Below are positions 24,716-38,398 of a DNA stretch of 64,000 nucleotides, in pieces. The number at the start of each line of letters is the position of its first letter. Within the stretch, counting starts at the first letter, position 1. The stretch is from Megalopta genalis (lineage: Eukaryota > Arthropoda > Insecta > Hymenoptera > Halictidae), in contig NC_135016.1 of assembly GCF_051020955.1 (NCBI RefSeq), positions 32,743,131 through 32,807,130 on the forward strand, in the 5' to 3' direction. The translations under genes were made by a program, and so were the position numbers. The notes beneath the pieces were generated by a model that did not search any database, had not been told where the DNA came from, and was given only the letters and a program-made list of their open reading frames with translations.

Positions 24716-27700
24716 GCTTCAAATCCAAGCGAAACACATGATTTAGCTTTAAATACATATGACGTACATGATTTAGCTTCAACTGCATGCCAAACAATCG
24801 AGTTAACTTCAAATCCATGCGAAGCACATGAGTTATATTCAAATCAATGCGAAGTAGAAGGCTTAGCTTCAAATCCATTCGAAACGAATGGTTTATCCTC
24901 AAATACTTGCGATATAAGTGATATAGCTTCAAATGCAGGCGAAACAAACGAGTGAGCTTCAAATCCATGCAAAACGAATGATTTAGCTTCAAATGAATGC
25001 GAAGTAGAAGGATTAGGTTGAAATCCAAGCCAAACAAATGGTTTAGTATCAAATACTTGTGATATACATGATTTAGCTTCAACTGCATGCGAAACAAACG
25101 AGTTAGCTTCAAATCCAAGCGAAACACATGATTTAGCTTCAAATCAATGAGAAGTAGATGGCTTAGCTTCAAATCCATGCGAGACAAATTGTTTAGCTTC
25201 AAATACTTGTGATATACATGAGTTAGAATCAACTGCATGCTAAACAAACGAGTTAGCTTCAAATCCAGGCCAAACACATGATTTAACTTCAAATCAATGC
25301 GAAGTATATGTCTCATCTCCGAATCCATGCGAAGCAAATGGTTTAGGTTAAAATACTTTTGATATACATGATTTAGCTTCAAATACTTGCGAATATAAGT
25401 TATATAGCTACAAATGCATGGGAAACAAATGAGTTAGCTTCAAATCCATGCAAATCACATGATTTAGCTTCAAATCAATGCGAAGTAGAATGCTTAGCTT
25501 CAAACCCATGCGAAACAAATGATTTACCTTCGAATACTTCCGATATAAATGATTTAGTTTCAAATTAATGCGATGCAGAAGGTTCAGATTCAAATCAATG
25601 CGAAACATCTTATTTAGCTTCAAATAAATGCGATGTAGAAGGTTTAGCTTCAAAATCCGTGCGAAACAGATGATTTAGCTTCAAATACTTGTGATATACA
25701 TGATTTAGCTTCAACTGCATGCGAAACAAACATGTTAGCTTCAAATCCAAGCGAAACACATGACTTAACTTCAAATAAATGCGAAGCAGAAAGCGTATCT
25801 TCAAATCCAGGCGAAACAAATTGTTTAGCTTCAAAGACATGTGACATACATGATTTAGCTTCAACTGCATGCGAAACAAACGACTTAGCTTGAAATCCAT
25901 GCGAAACACATGCTTTAGCTTCCAATTCATGCGTAACACATGGTTTAGCTTCAAATTCTTGTGAAACAGATGGTTTAGTTTCAGATAGTTGTTATAAACA
26001 TGATTTAGCTTCAACTGCATCCGAAACAAACGAGTTAGCTTCAAATCCCAGCGAAACACATGATTTAGCTTCAAATCAATGCCAAGTAGAAGGCTTAACT
26101 TCAAATCCATGCGAAACAAATGATTTGCCTTGAAATACTTACGACATAAATGATTAAGCTTCAAATAAATGCGAAGTAAAAGGCTTAGCTTCAACTACAT
26201 GCGAATCAAATGGTTTAGCTTCATATTCTTGCGAAACATATGGTTTAGTTTCAAATACTTGTGATAAACATGATTTAGCTCAACTGCGTACCAAACAAAC
26301 GAGTTAGCTTGAAATCCATGCGAAACACATGATTTAGCTTCAAATTCGTGCGAAACACATGGTTTATCTTCAAATTCTTGCGGAACAAATGGTTTAGCTT
26401 CAAATACCTGTGACATACATGATTTAGCTTCAACTGCATGCGAAATGAACGAGTATGCTTCAAATCCATGCGAATTACATGATTTAGCTTCAAATTCATG
26501 CGATACACATGGTTTAGCTTCATATTCATGCGAAACAGATGGTCTCGATTCAAATACTTGTGATATGCATGATTTAGCTTCAACTGCATGCTAAAGAAAC
26601 GAGTTAGCTTCAAATCCCAAGGAAACACATGATTTTACTTCCAATCAATGCGAAGTAGAAGGCTTAGCTTCAAATCAATGCGAAACAAATGGTTTAGCTT
26701 CAAATACTTGTGACATACATGATTTAGCTTCAACTGCATGCCAAACAAACGAGTAAGCTTCAAATCCATGCGAAACACATGATTTAGCATCAAATCAATG
26801 CGATGTAGAAGGATTAGCTTCAAATCCATGCGAAACAAGTGATTTAGGTTCAGATACTTGCGACATAAGTGATATAGTTTCAACTGCAGGGGAAACAAAC
26901 GAGTTAGCTTCAAGTCGATGCAAAACACATGATACAGCTTCAAATCAATGCTATGTAGAAGGTTCAGCATCAAATCCAAGCGAAAAAATTGATTTAGCTT
27001 CAGATACTTGCGATGTAAGTGATATAGCTTCAAAAGCTGGAGGAACAAACGAGGTAGCTTCAATTCCAAGCGAAACAAATGATTTAGCTTCAACTGCTCG
27101 CGAAATAAACGAGTTAGCTTCAAATCCATACGATACACATGACTTAGCTCCAAATCAATACGAAGTAGAAGGCTTAGGTTCAAATTCATGTGAAACAAAA
27201 GATTCAGCTTCAAATACCTGCGATATAAGTGATATAGCTTCAAATACAGGCGAAACGAACGAGTTAGCTTCAAATCCATGCGAAAAACATGATTTAGCTT
27301 CAAATCAATGCGATGTAGAAGGTTTAGCTTCAAATCTATGCAAAACACGTGATTTAGCTTCCAATTAATGCGAAGTAGAAGGCTTAACTTCAAATCGATG
27401 CGAAACAAGTGGTTTAGCTTCAAACTCTTGGGGTATAAGTGATATAGCTTCAAATGCAGACTAATCAAACGAGTTAGCTTCAAATCCATGCGAAACACAT
27501 GACTTAGCTGCAAATCAATGCGATGTAGAAGATTTAGCTTCAAATCCATGCGATACACAAGATTTAGCTTCAAATCAATGCGATGTAGAAGGCTTAGCTT
27601 CAAATCCATGCGAATCTAATGGTTCGGCTTCGAATACTTGTGAAATACATGATTTAGCTTGAACTGCATGTGAAACAAACGTGTTAGCTTAAACTCCAAG

Positions 27701-30249
27701 CAAAACACATGATTAAGCTTCAAATCAATACGAAGTAGAAGGCTTAGCTTCAAATCCATGCGGAACAAACGTGTTAGCTTAAACTCCAAGCGGAACACAT
27801 GATTTAGCTGCAAGTTCATGACAAAAACATGGGTTAGCTTCTATATTTGCGAAACAAATGGTTTGGTTTCAGATACCTGTGATAAACATGATTTAGCTTC
27901 GACTGCATGCGGAACAAACAAGTTAGCTTCAACTCCATACGAAACACATGATTTAGCTGCAAATCAATGCGATGAAGAAGGCTTAGCTTCAAATCCATGT
28001 GGAACAAATGGTTTTGCTTCAAATGGTTGTGACATACATGATTTAACTTCAACTGCATGTGAAACAAACGAGGTAGCTTCAAATCCATGTGAAACACATG
28101 ATTTAGCTGCAAGATCATGACAAAAACATGGGTTAGCTTCTATATTTGCGAAACAAATGGTTTAGATTCAGATACTTGTTATAAACATGATTTAGCTTCA
28201 ACTGCATGCGGAACAAACAAGTTAGCATCAAATCCATGCGAAACACATGATTTAGCTTCAAATCAATGCGAAGTAGAAGGGTTGGCTTCAAATCCATGCG
28301 AAACAAATGGATTCGCTTCAGATACTTGCGATATAAGTGACATACATTCAAACGCAGACGAAACCAACGAGTTAGCTTCAAATCCAAGCATAACACATGA
28401 TTTAGCTTGAAATCAGTGCGAAGTAGAAGGCTTAGCTTCAAATGCATGCGAATCAAATGGTTCAGCTTCAAATCCATGCAAAACACGTGATTTAGCTTCC
28501 AATCAATGCAAACTAGAAGGCTTAGCTTCAATTCCATACGAAACAAATGGTTTAGCTTCAAATACTTGCGATATAAGTGATATAGCTTCAAATGCAGGCG
28601 GAACAAACGAGTTTGCTTCAAAATCCATGCGATACGCACGATTGAGCTTCAAATCAATGCGAAACTCATGATTTAGTTTCAAAATCAATGCGAACTAAAC
28701 GTCTTAGCTTCAAAACCATGCGAAACAAATGATTAAGCTTCAAATCAATGCGAAGTAGGAAGCTTATCTTCAAATCCATGCGAAACGAAAGATTTAGCTT
28801 TAAATACTTGCGAATATAAGTGATATAGCTTCAAATACAGGCGACACAATCGAGTTTGCTTCGAATCCATGCGAAACAGATGACTTAGCTTCAAATCCAA
28901 GCGAAGCACATGATTTAGCTTCAAATCAATGCGATGTAGAAGGTTTAGCTTCAAATCTGTGCGACACAAATGATTTAGCTGCAAATACTCTCGATATTAG
29001 TGATATAGCTTCAAATGCAGACGAATCAAACGAGTTAGCTTCAAAATCTACGCGATACACATGATTTAGCTTCAAATACTTGCGATATAAGTGATGTAGA
29101 TTCAACTGCAGGCGAAACGAACGAGTTAGCTTCAAATCCATGCGATACACTAGATTTAGCTTCAAATCATTTCGATGTAGAAGGTTCAGCTTCAAATCCA
29201 TGCGACACATATGATTTAGCTTCGAAAACTTGCGATATAAGTGATATAGCTTCAAAAGCTGGACGAAAAAACGGGGTAGCTTCAATTCCATGCGAAACAA
29301 ATGATTTAGCTTCAAATCAATGCGAAGTAGAAGGTTTAGCTTCAAATCCATGCGAAACAAATGATTTAGCTTCAAATCGATGCGAAGTAGAAGGCTTAGT
29401 TTCAAATACATGCGAAACAAATGGTTTAGCTACAAATACTTGTGATATACATTATTTAGCTACAACTGCATGCGAAACAAACGAGTTAGCTTCAAATCCA
29501 TGCGAAACACACGATTTAGCTTCAAATCAATGCGATGTAGAAGGTTCAGCTTTAAATCCATGCGACACATATGATTTAGCTTCAAAGACTTGCGATATAA
29601 GTGATATAGTTCTAAATGCAGGCCAAACGAACGAGTTAGCTTCAAATCGATGCGAAACACATGATTCTGCTGCAAATCAATGCGATGTAGAAGGTTTAGC
29701 GTCAAATCCAAGCCAAACAATTGATTTAGCTTCAAACAATTGGGATATAAGTGATATAGCTACAAATGCAGACGAATCAAACGAGTTAGCTTCAAAATCC
29801 GTGCGATACACATGAATTCGCTTCAAATCAATGCGAAGTAGAAGGCTTAGCTTCAAATCCATGCGATACACAAGATTTAGCTTCAAATCCATGCGAAGTA
29901 GAAGGCTTAGCTTCAAATCCATGCGTATCAAATGGTTTAGCTTCAAATACTCGTGATATACATGATTTAGCTACAACTGCATGCGAAACAAACGAGTCTG
30001 CTTCAAATCAACGCGAAACAAATGATTTAGCTTCAAATCAATGCGAAGTAGAAGGCTAAGCTTCAAATCCATGCGGAACAAATGGTTTTGCTTCAAATAC
30101 TTGTGACATACATGAGTTAGCTTCAACTGCATGCGAAACAAACGAGATAGCATCAAATCCATGCGAAACAAATGATTTAGCTTCAAATCAATGCGAAGAA
30201 GAAGGCTTAGCTTCAAATCCAAGCGAAACGAATGATTTAGCTTCAAATA

Positions 30250-33014
30250 CTTGTGAATATAAGTAAAATAGCTTCAAATGCAGGCGAAACAAACGAGTGA
30301 GCTTTATATCCAAGCGTAACACATGATTTAACGTCAAATCAATGCGAAGTAGAAGATTTAGTTTCAAATACATGCGAAACAAATGGTTTAGCTTCATATA
30401 CTTTCGATATAAGTGATATAGCTTTAAATGCAGGCGAAACAAACGAGTGATCTTCAAATCCAAGCGTAACACATGATTTAACTCCAAATCAATGCGAGTT
30501 ATAAGATTTAGGTTCAAATACATGCGAAACAAATGGTTTATCTTCAAATACTTGTGATATACATGATTTAGATTGAACTGCATGCGAAACAAACGAGTTA
30601 GCTTCAAATCAATGCGAAGTGGGAGGTTTATCTTCAAATCCATGCGAAACAAATGGTTTAGCTTCAAATACTTGTAATATACATGATTTAGCTTCAACTG
30701 CATGCGAAACAGACGAGTTAGCTTCAAATCCATGCGACACACATCATCTAGGCTCAAATTTATGCGAATCTCATGGTTTAGCATCATAGCATCATATTCT
30801 AGAGAAACAGATCATTTAGATTCAGATACATGTGATAAACATGATTTAGATTCGACTGCATGCGAAACAAACGAGTTAGCTTCAAATCCATGCGAAACAC
30901 ATAATTTAGCTTCAAATCATTGCGAAGTGGACGGCTTAGCTTCAAATACATGCGAAACAAATGGTTTAGATTGAAATACTTGTGATATACATGATTTAGC
31001 TTCAACGGCATGCGAAACAAACGAGTCAGCTTCAAATCCAAGAGAAACACATGATTTAGCTTCAAATCAATGCGAACTAGAAAACTTAGCATCAAATCCA
31101 TGCGAATCAAATGGTTTAGATTCAGATACTTGTGATAAACATGATTTAGCTTCAAATGCAGGCGAAACAAACGAGTTAGCTTCAAATCCATGCGAAACAC
31201 ATGACTTAGCTTCAAATTCATGCGAAACAAATGGTTTAGCATTATAGCTCCATATTTTTGCGAAACAGACGCTTTAGATTCAGGTACTTGTGATATACAT
31301 GATTCAGATTCAACTGCATGTGAAACAAACGAGTTAAGTTCAAATCCAAGGGAAACATGTGATTTAACTTCAAATCAATGCGAAGTAGAAGGCTTAGCTT
31401 CAAATGAATGCGAATCAAATGGTTTAGCTTCAAATACTTGCGATATACATGATTTATCTTCAACTGCATGCGAAACAATCGAGTTACCATCATATCCATG
31501 CGAATCACATGATTTAGCTTCAAATCAATGCGAAGTAGAAGGCTTATCTTCAAATCCATGCGAAAGAAATGGTTTAGCATCAAATACTTGTGATATACAT
31601 GATTTAGCTTCAACTGCATGCGAAACAAACGAGTGAGCTTCAAATCCACGCGAAACAATTGGTTTAGCTGCAAATACTTGTGCTATACATGATTCAGCTT
31701 CAAATGCAGGCGAAACAAACGAGTTAGCTTCAAATCCATGCGAAGCACATGACTTAGCTTCAAATCAATGCGAAGTAGAAGTCTTTGCTTCAAACACATG
31801 AGAAACAAATGATTTATCTTTCGATGATTGCGATGTAAGTGATATAGCTTCAAATTCATGCGAAACAAATGATTTATCTTCAGATAACTGCGATATATGT
31901 GAAATAGCTTCAAATGCCTGCGAAACAATCGAGTTAGCTTCAAATCCATGCGAAACACATAATTTAGCTTCAAATCATTGCGAAGTAGACGGCTTAGCTT
32001 CAAATACATGGGAAACAAATGGTTTAGTTTCAGATACTTGTGATAAACATGATTTAGCTTCAACAGCATGCGAAACAAACGAGTTAGCTTCAAATCCATA
32101 CGAAGTAGAAGGATTATCTTCAAATACATGAGAAACAAATGGTTTAGCGACAAATACTTGTGATATACATGATTTAGCTTCAACTGCATGCGAATCAAAC
32201 GAGTTAGCTTCAAGTCCATGCGAAACACGTGATTCAGTGTCATATCAATGCGAAGTAGAAGTCTTAGCTTCAAATCCACACGAAACAAATGAGTTACCTT
32301 CAAATACTTGCGGTTAAATGAAATAGCTTCAAATGCAGACGAAACAAACGAGTTAGCTTCAAATCCATGTGAAACCCATGATTCAGCTTCAAATCAATGC
32401 GAATTATAAGGCTTAGCTTCAGATCCATGTGATAACAATTGTTGTAGCTTCAAATACTTGTGATATACATGATTTAGAATCAACTCCATGCGAAACAAAC
32501 GAGTGAGCTTCAAATCCATGCGAAACACATGATAAAGCTTCAAATCAATGCGATGTAGAAGGTTTAGCTTCAAATCCATGCGAAACAAATGGTTTAGCTT
32601 CAAATACTTGTGATATACATGATTTAGCTTCAACTGCATGCGATACAAACGAGTTAGCTTCAAATCCATGCGAAACAAATGGTTTAGCTTCAAATACTTG
32701 TGCTATACATGATTCAGCTTCAAATGCAGGCGAAACAAACGAGTTAGCTTCAAATCCATGCGAAACACATGACTTAACTTCAAATTCATGCGAAACAAAT
32801 GGTTTAGCATCATAGCTCCATATTCTTGCGAAACAGACGCTTTAGATTCAGGTAATGGTGATATACATGATTCAGATTCAACTGCACGTGAAACAAACGA
32901 GTTAAGTTCAAATCCAAGGGAAACATGTGATTGAACTTCAAATCAATGCGAAGTAGAAGGCTTATCTTCAAATCCACGCGAAACAAATGGTTTAGCTTCA
33001 AATACTTGTGATAT
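30250..33014 (+). repeat. Mixed domain with three 38-bp junction monomers
   Basis: 38-bp monomers occur at about 30,780, 31,239 and 32,807. The block at 31,247-31,400 recurs at 32,815-32,968 (offset 1,568). 31,540-31,720 recurs at about 32,958-33,138 (offset 1,418), so the second copy lacks 150 bp, exactly five monomers. A short monomer with TTGCGGTTAAATG lies at about 32,309. Confidence 0.75.
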
Positions 33015-35148
33015 ACATGATTTAGCTTCAACTGCATGCGAAACAAACGAGTGAGCTTCAAATCCACGCGAAACAATTGATTTAGCTGCAAATACTTGTG
33101 CTATACATGATTCAGCTTCAAATGCAGGCGAAACAAACGAGTGAGCTTTATATCCAAGCGTAAGACATGATTTAACGTCAAATTAATGGGAAGTAGAAGA
33201 TTTACCTTCAAATTCATGCGAAACAAATGGTTTAGCTTCAAATACTTGTGGTATACATAATTTAGTTCCAATTGCATGCGATACAAACGAGTTAACTTCA
33301 AATCGAAGCGAAAAATATGATTTAGCTTCAAATCAATGCGAAGTAGAAGGCCTAGCTTCAAATCCATGCGAATCAAATGGATTAGCTTCAAATACTTTCG
33401 ATATAAGTGATATAGCTTCAAATGCAGGCGAAACAAACGAGTGATCTTCAAATCCAAGCGTAACACATGATTTAACTTCAAATCAATGCGAAGTAGAAGA
33501 TTTAGGTTCAAATTCATGCGAAACACATGACTTAGCTTCAAATCAATGCGAAGTAGAAGGCTTAGCTTCAAATCCATGCGAACCCAATGGTTTAGCTTCA
33601 AATACTTGCGAATATAAGTGTTATAGCTTCTAATGCAGGCGAAACAAATGAGTTAGCTTCAAATCCATGCGAACCACATGATTTAGCTTCAAATCATTGC
33701 GAAGTAGAAGGCTTGACTTCGGAACCATGCGAAACAAATGGTTTAGCTTCAAATACTTGTGATATACACGATATAGTTTCAAATGCAGGCGAAACAGACG
33801 AGTTAGCTTCAAATTCAAGAGAAGTAGAAGGGTTAGCTTCAAATCCATGCGAAACGTATAGTTTAGCTTCAAATACTTGTTTTATACATGATTTAGCTTC
33901 AACTGCATGCGAAACAAACGAGTTAGCTTCAAATCCAAGTGAAACACATGATTTAGCATCAAATTCAGGCGAAACACATGGTTTAGCATAATATTCATGC
34001 GAAACAGATGGTTTAGATTCAGATACATGTGATAAACATGATTTAGCTTCAACTGCATGCGAAACAAACGAGTAAGCTTAAAATCAATGCGAAGTGGGAG
34101 GTTTATCTTCAAATCAATGCGAAACAAGTGATTTAGCTTCAAATAGTTGTGATATACATGATTTAGCTTCAACTGCATGCGAAACAAACTAGTTAGCTTC
34201 AACTCAATGCGAAGTAGAATGCTTAGCTTCAAATCCATGCCAATCAAATGGTTTAGCTTCAAATACTTGTGATATTCATGATTTAGCTTCACTTGCGTGA
34301 GAAACAAACGAGTTAGCTTCAACTTCAAGCGATACACATGATTCAGATTTCAAATCAATGCGATATTGAAGGCATAGCTTCAAATCCATGTCAATCGAAA
34401 GGTTTATCTTCAAATAGTTGTGATATACATGATTTAGCTTCAGCTGCATGCGAAACAAACGAGTTTAGCTTCAAATCCAAGCGAAACACATGATTTAGCT
34501 TCAAATCAATGCGAAATAGAAGGCTTAGCATCAAATTCATGCGACACAAATTATTTAGCTTCATATACTTGCGATATAAGTGATATAGCTTCCAATGCAG
34601 GCGAAACAAACGAGTGATCTTCAAATCCAAGCGTAACACATGATTTAACTTCAAATCAATGCGAAGTAGAAGGCTTAGCTTCAAATCCATGCGAACCCAA
34701 AGGTTTAGCTTCAAATACTTGCGAATATAAGTGTTATAGCTTCTAATGCAGGCGAAACAAATGAGTTAGCTTCAAATCCATGCGAACCACATGATTTAGC
34801 TACAAATCGTTGCGAAGTAGAAGGCTTGTCTTCGAAACCATGCGAAACAAATGGTATAGCTTCAAATACTTGTGATATACACGATATAGTTTCAAATGCA
34901 GGCGAAACAGACGAGTTAGCTTCAAAAACATGCGAAACACATGATTCAGCTTCAAATCAATGCGAGGTAGAAGGCTTAGCTTCAAATACATGAGAAACAA
35001 ATGATTTATCTTCAGATAATTGCGATATAAGTTATATAGCTTCAAATGCAGGCGAAACAATCGAGTTAGCTTCAAATTCAAGCGACGTAGAAGGCTTAGC
35101 TTCAAATCCATGCGAAACGTATAGTTTAGCTTCAAATACTTGTTTTAT
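33015..35148 (+). repeat. 2,134-bp tandem HOR, copy 1
   Basis: It matches 35,149-37,282 at constant offset 2,134 (71 monomers plus 4 bp). The extra 4 bp come from internal 1-bp insertions, including CGAATATAAGTG near 33,610 and 34,725, CAGATTTCAAATC at 34,344 and GAGTTTAGC near 34,464. Being shared, these predate the duplication. Confidence 0.92.
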
Positions 35149-37282
35149 ACATGATTTAGCTTCAACTGCATGCGAAACAAACGAGTGAGCTTCAAATCCA
35201 CGCGAAACAATTGATTTAGCTGCAAATACTTGTGCTATACATGATTCAGCTTCAAATGCAGGCGAAACAAACGAGTGAGCTTTATATCCAAGTGTAAGAC
35301 ATGATTTAACGTCAAATTAATGGGAAGTAGAAGATTTACCTTCAAATTCATGCGAAACAAATGGTTTAGCTTCAAATACTTGTGGTATACATAATTTAGT
35401 TCCAATTGCATGCGATACAAACGAGTTAACTTCAAATCGAAGCGAAAAATATGATTTAGCTTCAAATCAATGCGAAGTAGAAGGCCTAGCTTCAAATCCA
35501 TGCGAATCAAATGGATTAGCTTCAAATACTTTTGATATAAGTGATATAGCTTCAAATGCAGGCGAAACAAACGAGTGATCTTCAAATCCAAGCGTAACAC
35601 ATGATTTAACTTCAAATCAATGCGAAGTAGAAGATTTAGGTTCAAATTCATGCGAAACACATGATTTAGCTTCAAATCAATGCGAAGTAGAAGGCTTAGC
35701 TTCAAATCCATGCGAACCCAATGGTTTAGCTTCAAATACTTGCGAATATAAGTGTTATAGCTTCTAATGCAGGCGAAACAAATGAGTTAGCTTCAAATCC
35801 ATGCGAACCACATGATTTAGCTTCAAATCATTGCGAAGTAGAAGGCTTGACTTCGGAACCATGCGAAACAAATGGTTTAGCTTCAAATACTTGTGATATA
35901 CACGATATAGTTTCAAATGCAGGCGAAACAGACGAGTTAGCTTCAAATTCAAGAGAAGTAGAAGGGTTAGCTTCAAATCCATGCGAAACGTATAGTTTAG
36001 CTTCAAATACTTGTTTTATACATGATTTAGCTTCAACTGCATGCGAAACAAACGAGTTAGCTTCAAATCCAAGTGAAACACATGATTTAGCATCAAATTC
36101 AGGCGAAACACATGGTTTAGCATAATATTCATGCGAAACAGATGGTTTAGATTCAGATACATGTGATAAACATGATTTAGCTTCAACTGCATGCGAAACA
36201 AACGAGTAAGCTTAAAATCAATGCGAAGTGGGAGGTTTATCTTCAAATCAATGCGAAACAAGTGATTTAGCTTCAAATAGTTGTGATATACATGATTTAG
36301 CTTCAACTGCATGCGAAACAAACTAGTTAGCTTCAACTCAATGCGAAGTAGAATGCTTAGCTTCAAATCCATGCCAATCAAATGGTTTAGCTTCAAATAC
36401 TTGTGATATTCATGATTTAGCTTCACTTGCGTGAGAAACAAACGAGTTAGCTTCAACTTCAAGCGATACACATGATTCAGATTTCAAATCAATGCGATAT
36501 TGAAGGCATAGCTTCAAATCCATGTCAATCGAAAGGTTTATCTTCAAATAGTTGTGATATACATGATTTAGCTTCAGCTGCATGCGAAACAAACGAGTTT
36601 AGCTTCAAATCCAAGCGAAACACATGATTTAGCTTCAAATCAATGCGAAATAGAAGGCTTAGCATCAAATTCATGCGACACAAATTATTTAGCTTCATAT
36701 ACTTGCGATATAAGTGATATAGCTTCCAATGCAGGCGAAACAAACGAGTGATCTTCAAATCCAAGCGTAACACATGATTTAACTTCAAATCAATGCGAAG
36801 TAGAAGGCTTAGCTTCAAATCCATGCGAACCCAAAGGTTTAGCTTCAAATACTTGCGAATATAAGTGTTATAGCTTCTAATGCAGGCGAAACAAATGAGT
36901 TAGCTTCAAATCCATGCGAACCACATGATTTAGCTACAAATCGTTGCGAAGTAGAAGGCTTGTCTTCGAAACCATGCGAAACAAATGGTATAGCTTCAAA
37001 TACTTGTGATATACACGATATAGTTTCAAATGCAGGCGAAACAGACGAGTTAGCTTCAAAAACATGCGAAACACATGATTCAGCTTCAAATCAATGCGAG
37101 GTAGAAGGCTTAGCTTCAAATACATGAGAAACAAATGATTTATCTTCAGATAATTGCGATATAAGTTATATAGCTTCAAATGCAGGCGAAACAATCGAGT
37201 TAGCTTCAAATTCAAGCGACGTAGAAGGCTTAGCTTCAAATCCATGCGAAACGTATAGTTTAGCTTCAAATACTTGTTTTAT
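35149..37282 (+). repeat. 2,134-bp tandem HOR, copy 2
   Basis: Nearly identical to copy 1 along its full length. Isolated differences include TCCAAGTGTAAG against TCCAAGCGTAAG near the start and TTTTGATATAAG against TTTCGATATAAG. Confidence 0.92.
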
Positions 37283-38398
37283 ACATGATTTAGCTTCAAC
37301 TGCATGCGAAACAAACGAGTGAGCTTCAAATCCACGCGAAACAATTGATTTAGCTGCAAATACTTGTGCTATACATGATTCAGCTTCAAATGCAGGCGAA
37401 ACAAACGAGTGAGCTTTATATCCAAGTGTAAGACATGATTTAACGTCAAATTAATGGGAAGTAGAAGATTTACCTTCAAATTCATGCGAAACAAATGGTT
37501 TAGCTTCAAATACTTGTGGTATACATAATTTAGTTCCAATTGCATGCGATACAAACGAGTTAACTTCAAATCGAAGCGAAAAATATGATTTAGCTTCAAA
37601 TCAATGCGAAGTAGAAGGCCTAGCTTCAAATCCATGCGAATCAAATGGATTAGCTTCAAATACTTTTGATATAAGTGATATAGCTTCAAATGCAGGCGAA
37701 ACAAACGAGTGATCTTCAAATCCAAGCGTAACACATGATTTAACTTCAAATCAATGCGAAGTAGAAGATTTAGGTTCAAATTCATGCGAAACACATGATT
37801 TAGCTTCAAATCAATGCGAAGTAGAAGGCTTAGCTTCAAATCCATGCGAACCCAATGGTTTAGCTTCAAATACTTGCGAATATAAGTGTTATAGCTTCTA
37901 ATGCAGGCGAAACAAATGAGTTAGCTTCAAATCCATGCGAACCACATGATTTAGCTTCAAATCATTGCGAAGTAGAAGGCTTGACTTCGGAACCATGCGA
38001 AACAAATGGTTTAGCTTCAAATACTTGTGATATACATGATTTAGCTTCAACTGCATGCGAAACAAACTAGTTAGCTTCAACTCAATGCGAAGTAGAATGC
38101 TTAGCTTCAAATCCATGCCAATCAAATGGTTTAGCTTCAAATACTTGTGATATTCATGATTTAGCTTCACTTGCGTGAGAAACAAACGAGTTAGCTACAA
38201 CTTCAAGCGATACACATGATTCAGATTTCAAATCAATGCGATATTGAAGGCATAGCATCAAATTCATGCGACACAAATTATTTAGCTTCATATACTTGCG
38301 ATATAAGTGATATAGCTTCCAATGCAGGCGAAACAAACGAGTGATCTTCAAATCCAAGCGTAACACATGATTTAACTTCAAATCAATGCGAAGTAGAA
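37283..38398 (+). repeat. 2,134-bp HOR, copy 3, internally deleted and truncated
   Basis: It follows copy 2 to about 38,030, then skips 390 bp (13 monomers), resuming at the AAACTAGTTAGC monomer (38,065 matching 36,321). It skips a further 151 bp after CAGATTTCAAATC at 38,222 (38,254 matching 36,661), and leaves homology near 38,398. The first deletion is an exact multiple of the monomer; the second is five monomers plus one base. Confidence 0.88.

Larger units (their letters stand above)
22230..30250 (+). repeat. Diverged, indel-rich monomer domain
   Basis: Monomers remain evident but class order is loose, and +1 shifts are frequent: CTTCAAAATCC near 23,700, 25,650, 28,620, 29,041 and 29,795, and CGAATATAAGTG near 25,390 and 28,810. 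Local duplications include 150 bp at 22,731-23,030, 300 bp at about 24,301-24,715 and 299 bp at about 27,780-28,376. A dispersed pair is 23,430-23,760 with 25,383-25,713. No unique sequence interrupts it. Confidence 0.75.

Noticed and set aside
24293..24955. 220-codon plus-strand open frame as a gene
   Set aside because: It is the plus-strand decapeptide repeat only. The frame is closed by in-frame stops (GAGTGA and similar) throughout the array, and it starts at an ordinary monomer ATG.
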